Positions 1 to 8,753 of a stretch of 34,626 nucleotides of DNA are shown one piece after another. The notes beneath the pieces are model-generated. The model saw only the letters and a list, made by a program, of their open reading frames with translations. It had not been told where the DNA came from and searched no databases. The stretch is from positions 1-34,626 of the forward strand of contig CAMCHO010000028.1 in NCBI GenBank assembly GCA_945874455.1, written 5' to 3'. Positions within the stretch are counted from its first letter, which is position 1. Each line of letters begins with the position of its first letter. A program made the translations under genes and the position numbers. Origin of the DNA: Opitutus sp. GAS368. Its GTDB lineage: Bacteria; Verrucomicrobiota; Verrucomicrobiia; Opitutales; Opitutaceae.

Positions 1-156
1 GCGCACGCCGCCGAGTACATGCGTCGGCTCTTCGCCGATCCCGCCCTCGGTGCCGCGCTCGGCGCCGCCGCCCGCGCGACCATCGAGTCCCGTTTTTCTC
101 CCGCTGCCATCGGCACCCGCTACCGCCGCCGCCTCGAAGTCATCGCCACATTCTAA
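1..156 (+). CDS. Glycosyltransferase, C-terminal fragment
   Basis: The window opens inside a plus-strand gene whose last 51 codons are visible before a TAA stop at 154-156. The translated tail has the pattern YMRRLFADPALGAALGAAAR followed by IESRFSP, then an arginine-rich helix ending LEVIATF. This helix-rich ending (a few residues for 'rank the next sugar-binding helix', then a basic helix packing back on the N-domain) is typical of GT4-type retaining glycosyltransferases. No catalytic residues are visible because the rest of the gene lies upstream of the window. The presence of other GT4 genes downstream fits this assignment. The family call rests only on a short C-terminal stretch, so the substrate cannot be stated. 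Confidence 0.6.
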   Translation, partial: AHAAEYMRRLFADPALGAALGAAARATIESRFSPAAIGTRYRRRLEVIATF

Positions 157-286
157 GCCGAACGTCGGTAGATTTCTCGGCAGCGTCTTCTTCGCGCCGT
201 CACCGCCGGCCTCGCCTCCCCGCTGCGGGGCCCCCTATCACCGGATCGGCCCCCTCGCCCCAGCCCGCCCCCAGCTCACTACCCCC
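157..286. other. Short intergenic region upstream of the TonB receptor
   Basis: These 130 bases separate the glycosyltransferase stop from the receptor start. The receptor frame is open through them, but the translation is proline/serine/arginine-rich and precedes a clear signal peptide at 287, so I treat it as non-coding. No convincing promoter, hairpin or Shine-Dalgarno sequence was seen. Confidence 0.4.
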
Positions 287-3238
287 ATGAAAATCCCCGC
301 TCTGCTCACCGTGTGCGTCGCCTTTTTCGCGAATACTGTCGCGCTGACGTCTCTGGCGGCCGCGACGCCGACGCCCGGCTTGATCACGGGCGTGGTCGTG
401 AATCTCGCCACGATGGATCTCCTCGCGGGGGCACGTATTCAAGTCGAGGGCCTCCCCGGTGAAACGAGCAGCGAACGCGGGGGCGTCTTTACTTTTGCCG
501 CTCCGGCCGGACCGCGCACGCTCATCCTTTCCTTTGCTGGTCTCGAGACGAAGCGCGTGGCCGTACTCGTGCCCGCGGGCGGCGAGGTGAAGGCAGAAGT
601 CGGCCTCACCGCCGCAATTTACCAGCTCGAAAAATTTACCGTGAGCGGACTGCGCGAGGGACAGGCCTTGGCGATTCAGTTACAAAGCCAAGCCGACCAT
701 GCCAAAACCGTGGCCGCGACGGATACCTTCGGCAACCCCGCCGCCAATCCCGGCGAACTCCTCATGCGCCTGCCGGGCGTCGCCGTGAACTTTGTTTCGG
801 GCGAGGCGGTGGAGATTTTTATGCGCGGCATGGGCACGAGCTTCATCTCGCTGATGACGGACGGGAATAATCTCGCCTCGTCTGTCGGGACCTCCTCAAG
901 CCGCGATTTCCAACTCACCGCACTCGATACGGGCAACATTGAGTCCGCAGAGATTGTCCGCTCACCAACCCCCGACATGCCCGCGAATGCGATCGCGGGT
1001 TATCTCAATCTGGTTTCCAAACGCGGTTTTGATCGGCGTGGCCGCCGCCTCGATCTGACGCTCGGCACGCGCTGGACCGATTTCTACGCAGGCAAGAGCC
1101 CGGCAAAAGATCGCGCGCAACTGGACCTAATCACGGTCAATTATTCCGATGTCTTCAGCGTCTTTGGTGGCCAGAAAAACCTCGGCGTCGCCTTCAATGT
1201 CAGCCATCGCTCGGCGCCAACGCTGACGGACGCCGTGGGTGGCATCGGCGTCGCGGCGGCGGGCGCGGGACATGTGTTGCCCACCGCGACGAACGGGCTC
1301 ACGTCGCCGCTCGTGCGGGCGATGGGCTCAGGTGAAACCTATGCGCCCACGCACAAGCAAAACCTCGGGCTTAATCTGGATTACAAGTTGGGGGACCGCT
1401 CGTTCATTTACCTCAGAAATACCGGCAACTTCAACCTGACGCCGGAGGTCGCGAGCATTTATCGGCAAACCACGTCGACGACGGCCGCAGCCGCCAGTTA
1501 CGAGCCCGGCAGTACCTACGAGTGGCAGCGGGCGTTGCCCATCGCGGGCTCCCGCTCCGAAGTGTTCTCGGGCCAGTCGCGAAAAAAAGCCACCACCTAT
1601 GCGGCTTCGACCGGACTGGAGCATAAACTCGCCGGCGGAGCGGGATTGCTGACCTTTGATGCGAGCTATTCGCGGGCGACGACGTGGTATCCGATGAATG
1701 CTGACATCATCGCGGATGTGACTGGCATCGGCTGGCAGATCGATCGGCGCAACCAGCCCGCGTGGTATCCGGCGTTTGCCCAGACCGCGGGCCCCTCGAT
1801 CTACGACCCCGCGAACTACACGCCACGCTCCTATATCCGTCGCTCCTATCGGGCCCCGGCCGAACGTATCGGGCTGCGCGCCGATCTCCGGCGCAATCTC
1901 GCTACCGCGATCCCCGCTTATTGGAAAGTGGGGGCCCGCCATGAGCTGGATCGGCGGGAGCAGGATACTAATTTAGAAAACTACACCTTCACCGGAGCGC
2001 GCGGGATCACGCCATTTCTCGGGGCGCAATTCAAGCAAGGGGCCGGCCACTACGGACCCTTCCCCTTTGTCCTCGCGCCGGGTGCGGGCGGGAGTCGAGA
2101 TCTGGCGGAACGACCGGACCTCTGGACGCAAACCGCGGCCGATGCCTACAACAGCGTCACGAGTTCGCTGTCCGGGGACGCGCGCTTCGCCGAGGTGATC
2201 GACTCGGCTTATGCGCTGGGCGGGCTGACGTTGGGCAACGTGCGCCTCCTCGGCGGCGTGCGCGCCGAGCAGACCGAGAACACCGGGACCGCCTACCGCC
2301 GCAGGACTTCAGCGGCGGGCGGCACCACCTCGCTCACGACCTTGCCGCCCGCACAAAATGCAGCGCGGGCGCGGGCCCAATTCGCGCTCGGACAATTCAC
2401 GACGACCGGTCATTATGTGAATGTATTTCCCGGCCTCCATGTAGTGGCGGAACCCTGGTCGCGGCTACAACTACGCGCCAGTTATCACGCCTCCATCACC
2501 CGGCCAGCAGTGGGCAGCTTACTCCCGACCACCAACGTCAACGAAGAGACACGGATCATCACCGCCGGAAATCCTGATCTGCGGCCCTACACCGCGGATA
2601 ATTTCGAAGTGGCCGTGCAAAAATATTTTGAGCCGGTCGGGCTCTTCGAGGTCAGCGTATTTTTGAAGGAAATCACGAATTACACGCGCTCGATTGACAC
2701 GGCGCTCATGGGCGGCGCCGACAACGGTTTCGAGGGGCAGTTTACCGGCTACACGCTCCGCCAAGTGCAGAATACGGGCAGCGCGCGCATTCGGGGTTTC
2801 GAAGTGAGCTACCAACAGCAGTACACGTTTCTGCCAAGTTTTTGGCGAGGCTTCGGCTCGTTCGCCAACTTCAGCTACACGCAAGCCGAGGGAGATTTCG
2901 GCACGACGACCTTTCAGCGACAACTGGCAAACCAACGCCCGCGCGTTGCCAACGCCGGCCTTTCCTACGTCGGCCGCGGTGCGCAATTACGACTCCTCGG
3001 AAACTGGAACGGCCGTTACTACCGCAGCGGGGAAGGCAATGCCTCCGTCTACAGCGACCCCCGTCTGATCATCGATTTCAAGGCCCAATACCGGATCAAC
3101 CGGCGCTGCGAAGTCTATCTAGATATCCTGAATCTCACCAATGAGTTTAACCAAACATTTGTGCGGGAAGGCGGCCTGAAATATAATTCTCAGAAACAGG
3201 GCACGCTGTACGCGACTGGGCTTAAACTAACGTATTAA
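287..3238 (+). CDS. TonB-dependent outer-membrane receptor with CarboxypepD-like domain
   Basis: A 983-residue outer-membrane receptor that would use TonB/ExbBD energy to import a bulky substrate into the periplasm. The start at 287 was chosen because it gives a clean signal peptide (MKIPALLTVCVAFFA, cleavage near residue 25); upstream codons look non-coding. Residues about 32-110 form a carboxypeptidase-regulatory-like beta domain. The plug follows at about 130-245, with the motif EIVRSPTPDMPANAIAG at 223-239. The remainder, ending LKLTY, is a 22-strand-type barrel rich in alternating aromatic residues. The length fits receptors of this type in Opitutaceae. No sugar hydrolase, SusD or iron gene adjoins it, so the ligand is unknown. 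It appears monocistronic, with no intrinsic terminator seen downstream. Confidence 0.9.
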   Translation: MKIPALLTVCVAFFANTVALTSLAAATPTPGLITGVVVNLATMDLLAGARIQVEGLPGETSSERGGVFTFAAPAGPRTLILSFAGLETKRVAVLVPAGGEVKAEVGLTAAIYQLEKFTVSGLREGQALAIQLQSQADHAKTVAATDTFGNPAANPGELLMRLPGVAVNFVSGEAVEIFMRGMGTSFISLMTDGNNLASSVGTSSSRDFQLTALDTGNIESAEIVRSPTPDMPANAIAGYLNLVSKRGFDRRGRRLDLTLGTRWTDFYAGKSPAKDRAQLDLITVNYSDVFSVFGGQKNLGVAFNVSHRSAPTLTDAVGGIGVAAAGAGHVLPTATNGLTSPLVRAMGSGETYAPTHKQNLGLNLDYKLGDRSFIYLRNTGNFNLTPEVASIYRQTTSTTAAAASYEPGSTYEWQRALPIAGSRSEVFSGQSRKKATTYAASTGLEHKLAGGAGLLTFDASYSRATTWYPMNADIIADVTGIGWQIDRRNQPAWYPAFAQTAGPSIYDPANYTPRSYIRRSYRAPAERIGLRADLRRNLATAIPAYWKVGARHELDRREQDTNLENYTFTGARGITPFLGAQFKQGAGHYGPFPFVLAPGAGGSRDLAERPDLWTQTAADAYNSVTSSLSGDARFAEVIDSAYALGGLTLGNVRLLGGVRAEQTENTGTAYRRRTSAAGGTTSLTTLPPAQNAARARAQFALGQFTTTGHYVNVFPGLHVVAEPWSRLQLRASYHASITRPAVGSLLPTTNVNEETRIITAGNPDLRPYTADNFEVAVQKYFEPVGLFEVSVFLKEITNYTRSIDTALMGGADNGFEGQFTGYTLRQVQNTGSARIRGFEVSYQQQYTFLPSFWRGFGSFANFSYTQAEGDFGTTTFQRQLANQRPRVANAGLSYVGRGAQLRLLGNWNGRYYRSGEGNASVYSDPRLIIDFKAQYRINRRCEVYLDILNLTNEFNQTFVREGGLKYNSQKQGTLYATGLKLTY

Positions 3239-3339
3239 AAAGGCCGAGCGGAACGAAGTCGGAGCAAACCCATCGGTCTCCCCCTTGTCTCAACGCCGAC
3301 CGACCAATAGGAGTTCCGCAGCACACCGCAGAAACGACG

Positions 3340-3356
3340 CTGACGCGACGCGTCAG
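3340..3356. repeat. 17-bp perfect inverted repeat in the convergent gap
   Basis: Two 8-bp arms (ctgacgcg and cgcgtcag) flank a single central base. It lies in the 235-bp gap between the receptor (plus) and the membrane hydrolase (minus), whose 3' ends converge. There is no T-tract on either side, so it is at best a weak hairpin; the rest of 3239-3473 holds nothing I recognise. Confidence 0.35.
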
Positions 3357-3473
3357 GCGGACCGGCAACACGTCCGGCGCCGTGCTTGGCGGCCGGAAGG
3401 CGGGCCCTCCGCTCAAACCATCATCGCGACATTCCGAGCCACGCTGCAGCGCCGCGTGACCCCGGTTGTTCGC

Positions 3474-4532
3474 TCACCAGCTCCGGCTCCGCGTGGTTCC
3501 CGGCACCGCGACAAACCGCGTGTCTCGCCCCATCCACTCGCTCCACGTTTCGCCGAAACTGATCCGCCGGTCCCCCGAACGGTTCACCCACGCCACCTCG
3601 GCAGCTTCGCCCGGCGGAGTAAAACGGATACCCCAAATCGGATCAAACGCCTCCGTCGACAACGAATACCGCATGTCGCCCAACACCCCGGGGTCCGCCG
3701 GGCTGCGCGCCACCCACCCCTCGCAAAACCACGCCAGCCGCGCAAATGACCGCCGCCGGTCCCGCGCTCGCTCCGCCGCCGTGAGATCCTCGGAGCCCAC
3801 TTGGGCCAATGCCCACCCCGCCCGCACCGTCGCCTCGCCCGTCAGCCCCACGCGAATACGGTCGGCATAGATTTTCCCCTCCCACGCATAGAGCGCGCGC
3901 CACACGACCAGATTGCCCAGCGTCGGCATCACCTCGATCCGCTCCGGCCTATGACCACGCGCAGCCGCCAGCGCCACCTGCGCGTCTACGGCCCGCTCCT
4001 GTTGCACCGCACCCAAGGTCAGATAACTCGCCGCCACCGCGAGCCCCACCCCGGCCGCCGCGCGTTGCCCTCGCCACAACGCCACCACCAACCCGACCGC
4101 CAGCGGGAGCGTGACCACCGGGTCCACCACCGCCACCACATCCCATCCATAGCGGCGATCCGTCAACGGCCACAGCAGCAGCGTCCCGTAGCTCGTCGCC
4201 GCATCCAATAAACAATGACTGATCCACGCCACCAGCGCACAGCCCCACACCGCGACAAAATTCCCACGCCACCGCTCACGCCACGGCCGATAGAGCGCCA
4301 AAATCCCGACCACCACCGCCGCGCCCAGCGGGGCCAGCGGCAACGCGTGCGTGAAGTGCCGGTGATACTCCACCGCCACCAGCGGATCCGTCGCACTGCG
4401 GATGAAAATATCGAGGTCGGGAGCGGCCCCCGCCGCGGCCGCCACCCCAGCCGCCGTTGCCCGCCCGAGCTTCCGGCCAAAGCCGACCCAGCCCAAGCTC
4501 GCCCCGAGAAGTGTGTGCGTCAGTGGATCCAA
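3474..4532 (-). CDS. YdjM-family membrane-bound metal-dependent hydrolase
   Basis: A 352-residue integral membrane protein of the YdjM/DUF457 family, putative inner-membrane metal-dependent hydrolases of unknown substrate. The hallmark N-terminus MDPLTHTLLGA is present, and it comes from a TTG start at 4532-4530, which fits the family alignment. Further histidine/aspartate motifs follow: PDLDIF near 39-44, HRHFTH near 58-63 and ISHCLLDAATSYGT near 104-117. Several hydrophobic segments occupy the first half; the second half is soluble and arginine-rich. It starts 50 bases after the stop of the methyltransferase gene on the same strand and is probably the last gene of that operon. Its link to the neighbouring enzymes is unknown. 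Confidence 0.85.
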   Translation of the reverse strand: MDPLTHTLLGASLGWVGFGRKLGRATAAGVAAAAGAAPDLDIFIRSATDPLVAVEYHRHFTHALPLAPLGAAVVVGILALYRPWRERWRGNFVAVWGCALVAWISHCLLDAATSYGTLLLWPLTDRRYGWDVVAVVDPVVTLPLAVGLVVALWRGQRAAAGVGLAVAASYLTLGAVQQERAVDAQVALAAARGHRPERIEVMPTLGNLVVWRALYAWEGKIYADRIRVGLTGEATVRAGWALAQVGSEDLTAAERARDRRRSFARLAWFCEGWVARSPADPGVLGDMRYSLSTEAFDPIWGIRFTPPGEAAEVAWVNRSGDRRISFGETWSEWMGRDTRFVAVPGTTRSRSW

Positions 4533-4582
4533 GGCAGACGACGAAATTCACTTCAGCCGCCGACGCAATCCGCGTCCCCGCT

Positions 4583-5506
4583 CTACCGCGCGAGCTTGCG
4601 CAACCACATCTGCCCGCCGCCACCGCGCGCGCACAGCGGCATGTGCTCGCGGAACCATGCGTGCCGAGTGTTAAACAACCACCCCGTGAACAGTTCGATC
4701 CGGTAGCACGGGTTGTTCATCAAAAACGCGCGGAGCAAATATTGCTCGTTCCACGCCCGTCCCTCGTCGAGCCACTCCCGCGGATACTCCAAGTTTCCCG
4801 CCACATCGTGGATATGGATAATCACCCCCGGAGCCAAAATCGGCAGCACGTCGAAAAAAAGTCGGTTCACGTCACTCCCGATTTTGCTCACATGCGATGA
4901 GTCGATGAACAGCACGTCATTTTCTTCGAGCGCCGCGAACGTCTCCAGCGGCACGTCCTGCACGATTTTCTCGATGAGCGTCACCCGCCCTTCGTCACCA
5001 GCCCGCAACAGCGGCCGCAACCGCGCCATGTCGGGATCGATGAACGTGAATTCCGGCGCCCCGATGCCGCCATGATCGCGCGCATCCAGCATCGCCGCCG
5101 AGCTGAAGCCCGACCCCACCTCGATAATGCGCTTCGGCTGGGCCTCGCGCAGCATCGCCCACAACATGATCGCGTCGAAGTGCCCGTAGGAGGGGTTGTC
5201 CAAAAAGAACCGCCGCCCCTTGACCTCTTTTTCCGGATACGGTTGCTCGGCGTAGAACCGCGCGAAGCGCTCCAGCCGCGCCACCTGCCCCGTCTCGTTC
5301 AAATCGACGCCGGGAAACGGTGGCCCAAATCCGCCCCGCGCAAAGACCGCGGCGACTTCATCGCGCGACGGCAGCGGCGAATAAAAATGCCCGGGTGGAA
5401 AAAACCGCGCCCACTCCGCCTGCTGCTCGCGCATCTGCGCATGATCCCGCTCCCACCGGCGGAATTCCGGCCACCACCGCAAAATAGCTCGCAGCCCGAA
5501 TCTCAT
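4583..5506 (-). CDS. Class I SAM-dependent methyltransferase (Methyltransf_24-like)
   Basis: A 307-residue protein with a Rossmann-fold methyltransferase core. Motif I is IIEVGSGFSSA at 127-137, the acidic post-I strand is FTFIDPD at 153-159, and the DVLFIDSSHVSKIGSD segment at 197-212 followed by HIHD at 231-234 is typical of the class I family also used for sugar and peptide modification. The N-terminal 100 residues are a mixed basic/aromatic extension. The start at 5506 lies six bases after the stop of the upstream membrane protein gene, implying one transcript. Being between a GT-C-like protein and a membrane hydrolase, it may methylate a glycan or lipid-linked intermediate, but the substrate cannot be read from the sequence. 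Confidence 0.85.
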   Translation of the reverse strand: MRFGLRAILRWWPEFRRWERDHAQMREQQAEWARFFPPGHFYSPLPSRDEVAAVFARGGFGPPFPGVDLNETGQVARLERFARFYAEQPYPEKEVKGRRFFLDNPSYGHFDAIMLWAMLREAQPKRIIEVGSGFSSAAMLDARDHGGIGAPEFTFIDPDMARLRPLLRAGDEGRVTLIEKIVQDVPLETFAALEENDVLFIDSSHVSKIGSDVNRLFFDVLPILAPGVIIHIHDVAGNLEYPREWLDEGRAWNEQYLLRAFLMNNPCYRIELFTGWLFNTRHAWFREHMPLCARGGGGQMWLRKLAR

Positions 5507-5512
5507 GGCGCA

Positions 5513-7117
5513 TCAGGGTGGCCCGTCGGACGGCGTCACGACGAACTCCAAATTGAAAACACTGAACGACAACTGGCGCGGATCGCTGCCGACCTTGCGC
5601 CCCGGCTTGTCGCTCACAAACCGCAGCCCCACGCCGCTCTCCGGCAGCACGCAGCCAAACTTAAACGACGCCTTCTTTTCGCCCACTTCCCCCGACCATA
5701 CCATCGCCTCACCCGCGAAGATCCGCACCGTGCGCGCATCGAGGGCTGAGATATTTCCGCGCACCACCAGCGTCAACGGCCCGCCCGCCTCGTTGCGCAG
5801 CCGCAATTGCGAGTCGCCCCCACTCCAGCGCCAGCGGTCACCATGGAAATTCTCCGGGCCGGACCACCCGCCTTGCAACTCCACCCGCACCGCCCCAACG
5901 ACCGCACTCTCCCCAGCCAGCTGATAAAACTCCTGCGCGGGCGGCGCAAATTCCTTGTAGGAGGCGACCACCGTCAGATTGCCCACGATCAACACCGCGA
6001 GCCATTTTCTCCCGCGCGGCACAAGGATATTAAACGCCAGCGTCATCGGCAGCAGCACGCGGGTCGACGCACCGGGAAACCCCTCCCACACGGGCGTCGA
6101 GAGGAACACCATCATTCCCGCAAACGCCGCGCCGATCCGCCACCACGCGTCGGCCGGCCGCCAGCGCAAAACGACGAACAACCCCTGCACCGTGAGCGCC
6201 AGCGTGACCGCGACCGTGGCCCAGTTGAGCGACGCATCACCACCCGCCGAAAGATTAGCCACCGCGTCGCGCCATTTTTCGGCGAGACCGGCGAGCGGGA
6301 GCGTAAAGTTACCCAGCCCCGGATCGTCCGCCGGTCCAAATTTCCACCGCACATAGCCCATCCAAGCGAACAGCGGCAGCGCCACCGCGGCCGCCGTCAG
6401 CGCCGGCCGCCACCACGTCCGCGGCGCGCGCCAGTCGAAATCCGCCACCCCTGCCACCGCAAGCAGACTCGTTTCTTTGCCCAATGCTGCCAAAGCCAAC
6501 GCCGCTGCTCCCCGTGTCCGCTGTCCGTCTTCCACCCAGCGCATCGCCAGCGCCACGAGCAGCAGGCTGGGCCCATCCACCAACGAATGTCGCACACTCA
6601 TACACACCCCGTGCGAAAACATCACCGCCGCCCACCGTAGAAAATTCTCCCCATTCGTCGGCGGAAACCACCGCAGCAACACCCAGCCGAGCGCCAGCCA
6701 GCACAGCACATTGAGCAACGCATGCGCCTGCACGATCCACGCCGGTTGTCCGAGCCCGAGCACCCACGCCGTCCAGCAAAATAAAATACGCTTCGCCCGA
6801 TACGGCAGATTGTCGATCGACGTTTTCAGCTCCGGATTATCGAGCGTCGGGTTCAGCGCCAACTGGACATAATAAGCCCCGTCGTAACCCGAAGAATCCT
6901 CATACACATAGTGCCGCACGTCCTTCAGCTGCGTCACCTTGTTCTCCCCCACCCGGTCACCGATCGAGATCAAACTCGAAAACCCCGTGTTCGGATCGTA
7001 GAATTTCTGAACTTCCGACAGAAAAAAGACTGCGCTCACCACGCACATCACCCGCCAGGGCGACGCCAGCATCGTCCGCAACCAACCAAGATCTTGGGGT
7101 GCTCGCCGTGTGTTCAT
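5513..7117 (-). CDS. GT-C-like polytopic membrane protein with C-terminal beta domain
   Basis: A 534-residue protein with about nine to eleven hydrophobic segments between residues 20 and 400, then a soluble, probably periplasmic, beta-rich domain of about 130 residues. Near the first membrane segment it carries SGYDGAYYVQLALNPTL (from residue 76) and YRAKRIL (106-112), a signature I associate with membrane proteins of the GT-C glycosyltransferase type; the acidic residue in GYDG sits where GT-C enzymes keep a catalytic acid. It is a clear paralogue of the protein at 8750-10309. A purine-rich stretch ending AGGA directly precedes the ATG. It heads the minus-strand operon and is divergent from 7227, with 109 bases between. 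A donor such as a polyprenyl-phosphate sugar is likely but unproven. Confidence 0.75.
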   Translation of the reverse strand: MNTRRAPQDLGWLRTMLASPWRVMCVVSAVFFLSEVQKFYDPNTGFSSLISIGDRVGENKVTQLKDVRHYVYEDSSGYDGAYYVQLALNPTLDNPELKTSIDNLPYRAKRILFCWTAWVLGLGQPAWIVQAHALLNVLCWLALGWVLLRWFPPTNGENFLRWAAVMFSHGVCMSVRHSLVDGPSLLLVALAMRWVEDGQRTRGAAALALAALGKETSLLAVAGVADFDWRAPRTWWRPALTAAAVALPLFAWMGYVRWKFGPADDPGLGNFTLPLAGLAEKWRDAVANLSAGGDASLNWATVAVTLALTVQGLFVVLRWRPADAWWRIGAAFAGMMVFLSTPVWEGFPGASTRVLLPMTLAFNILVPRGRKWLAVLIVGNLTVVASYKEFAPPAQEFYQLAGESAVVGAVRVELQGGWSGPENFHGDRWRWSGGDSQLRLRNEAGGPLTLVVRGNISALDARTVRIFAGEAMVWSGEVGEKKASFKFGCVLPESGVGLRFVSDKPGRKVGSDPRQLSFSVFNLEFVVTPSDGPP

Positions 7118-7226
7118 TCCTCGCTCCGCCCTCCTCGTGGCCGGGGGTGCGGACGAGACCGATACGGGCGCTTGTCATCCAAATTTATCACGTGCAGTTT
7201 TCCGCATCACAGAACGCGAGCGCGCC
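7118..7226. other. Divergent intergenic region between two membrane-protein operons
   Basis: This 109-bp spacer must hold the promoters of both the minus-strand operon (5513-7117) and the plus-strand operon (7227 onwards). It contains an AT-rich island (ccaaatttatcac, about 7178-7190) in otherwise GC-rich DNA, the likeliest place for a promoter. I could not fix a convincing -35/-10 pair on either strand. Confidence 0.35.
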
Positions 7227-8753
7227 ATGTCAAATCCGAATCCCCCTGCCATCGCTCTGCGTGCCCCCCGTTACTTCGTTTCGTTGGCCGTCCTGCTGCT
7301 CGCCGGCTATGCAATTTTTCTCGCGCTCAACACCTCGACGGTCGCCGGTGGTGCCGATTCTTCGGGTTATCTTAACACCGCCCGGCTTCTAGCCAGCGGC
7401 CACCGGCAAGCCGACTGGCGCCTCCCCACCCCGTTCTTGCCGGTGCCCTCCACCAGTCGCCTCCACTTTTCGCCGCACGGTTTTTACCCCACCGCCGACA
7501 ACCCACTCCTGCCACCTACCTACCCATCGGGACTTCCGCTCCACTACGCAGCCGCTGGTTTGCTGCTGGGGTGGACGGCTGGGCCGCTCGCCGTTTCGCT
7601 CCTCGCGGCTGTCGGCACGTTGTGCCTCTTCTACCTCATCGCCCGCGAGCTTGCGCTGGACCGCTGGCTCGCGGCTGCCGGCGCGGTCTGCCTTGCGTCC
7701 TTCCCGCCGCTGATTTTTTCCAGCATCCAACCACTGAGTGACGTGCTGGCGACAGCTTGGTGCCTCGCCGCCGTCTTTGCCGCACTTCGCGCGTCCCAAT
7801 CGGCAGCGTGGTCGCTCACCTGTGGGTTCGCCCTGTCGATCGCCGTCCTCGTTCGTCCGACCAATGTCCTTTTATACCCATCGCTCCTTATCTTCGTCGG
7901 GCCAAATTTCAAAAGAATCGCCGCCCTCACACTCGCTGGTCTGCCCGGCGCCCTGTGGTTCGCCACTTACAATCACACGCTCTACGGCGGAGTTTTTCGC
8001 TCAGGTTATCCCGGCATCGAAACCGCCTTTGCGCTGAGCTACGCTTGGCCCACCATCCTCCATTTTGGCCGCACCCTCGGCCTGTTTTTGCCCGCTGTGC
8101 TGCTCGTTCTTCCGCTCGTCGCCCTCGTTCGCCACGCCACCCGCACTCGTCGGCTCAGCGCGCTCGCGACATGGTTCTTCGCCCTGGCTGCGCCGTACGT
8201 TTTTTACGCGATTTCACAGGAAGACTGGTCCTGCCTTCGTTTCATTCTCCCGGCGCTGCCCGCGCTCATTTTCGCGGCTCTGTTGGGCGTCAACGCGCTC
8301 ACGAGTTCAACGTCTCCGTCCGCCCCGCGGATTCGCCTGATCGCCGCGACCATCCTCAGCATGTGGGCGTTGGCCGCTTCGTGGCACTGGACGCGGAAAC
8401 TCGGCATTCTCTCCATCAAAGGCTATGAACAACCCTACGCAGCCGCCGCCGACGCCGCCCGCACGAAGATTCCTTCGAACGCGGTGATTGTCTGCGGCCA
8501 AACCAGCGGAGCCATTTACTATTACACTGATCTCCCCGTGCTACGCTGGGATTTTGTCAGCGCAACCGAGTTCGCCCGCTACGCCAGCCTCGCTCGCTCA
8601 GCCAGTATCCCGCTCTACGCCGCAATTTCCGCCGCGGAAGAAGACGGCGTATTCCGCGACCGCTGTCCCGGGGAGTGGATCAAGCTCTCGACCCACGGGA
8701 GCATCAGCCTTTGGCGCCTCGTCGCCGCCGCTCCTGCCCCCATCGCCCAATGA
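7227..8753 (+). CDS. Integral-membrane glycosyltransferase of the ArnT/PMT (GT39/83) type
   Basis: A 508-residue polytopic protein with about ten to twelve hydrophobic segments. The first periplasmic loop has GGADSSGYLNTARLLASG (41-58), the equivalent of the acid-containing 'DE..Y...A..l..G' loop of ArnT/PMT-type enzymes that transfer a sugar from a polyprenyl-phosphate donor. The C-terminal 100 residues are soluble (VIVCGQTSGAIYYYTDLPVLRWD) and resemble the periplasmic tail of this family. I chose ATG 7227 because the frame upstream overlaps the divergent gene and has no hydrophobic character. Its stop overlaps the next start as ATGA, so translation of the two is probably coupled. The acceptor may be a lipid, polysaccharide or protein. 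Confidence 0.8.
   Translation: MSNPNPPAIALRAPRYFVSLAVLLLAGYAIFLALNTSTVAGGADSSGYLNTARLLASGHRQADWRLPTPFLPVPSTSRLHFSPHGFYPTADNPLLPPTYPSGLPLHYAAAGLLLGWTAGPLAVSLLAAVGTLCLFYLIARELALDRWLAAAGAVCLASFPPLIFSSIQPLSDVLATAWCLAAVFAALRASQSAAWSLTCGFALSIAVLVRPTNVLLYPSLLIFVGPNFKRIAALTLAGLPGALWFATYNHTLYGGVFRSGYPGIETAFALSYAWPTILHFGRTLGLFLPAVLLVLPLVALVRHATRTRRLSALATWFFALAAPYVFYAISQEDWSCLRFILPALPALIFAALLGVNALTSSTSPSAPRIRLIAATILSMWALAASWHWTRKLGILSIKGYEQPYAAAADAARTKIPSNAVIVCGQTSGAIYYYTDLPVLRWDFVSATEFARYASLARSASIPLYAAISAAEEDGVFRDRCPGEWIKLSTHGSISLWRLVAAAPAPIAQ

Noticed and set aside
50-286. N-terminal extension of the TonB receptor
   Set aside because: It would place a signal peptide at residue 80; the translated extension is proline/serine-rich and partly overlaps the upstream glycosyltransferase.
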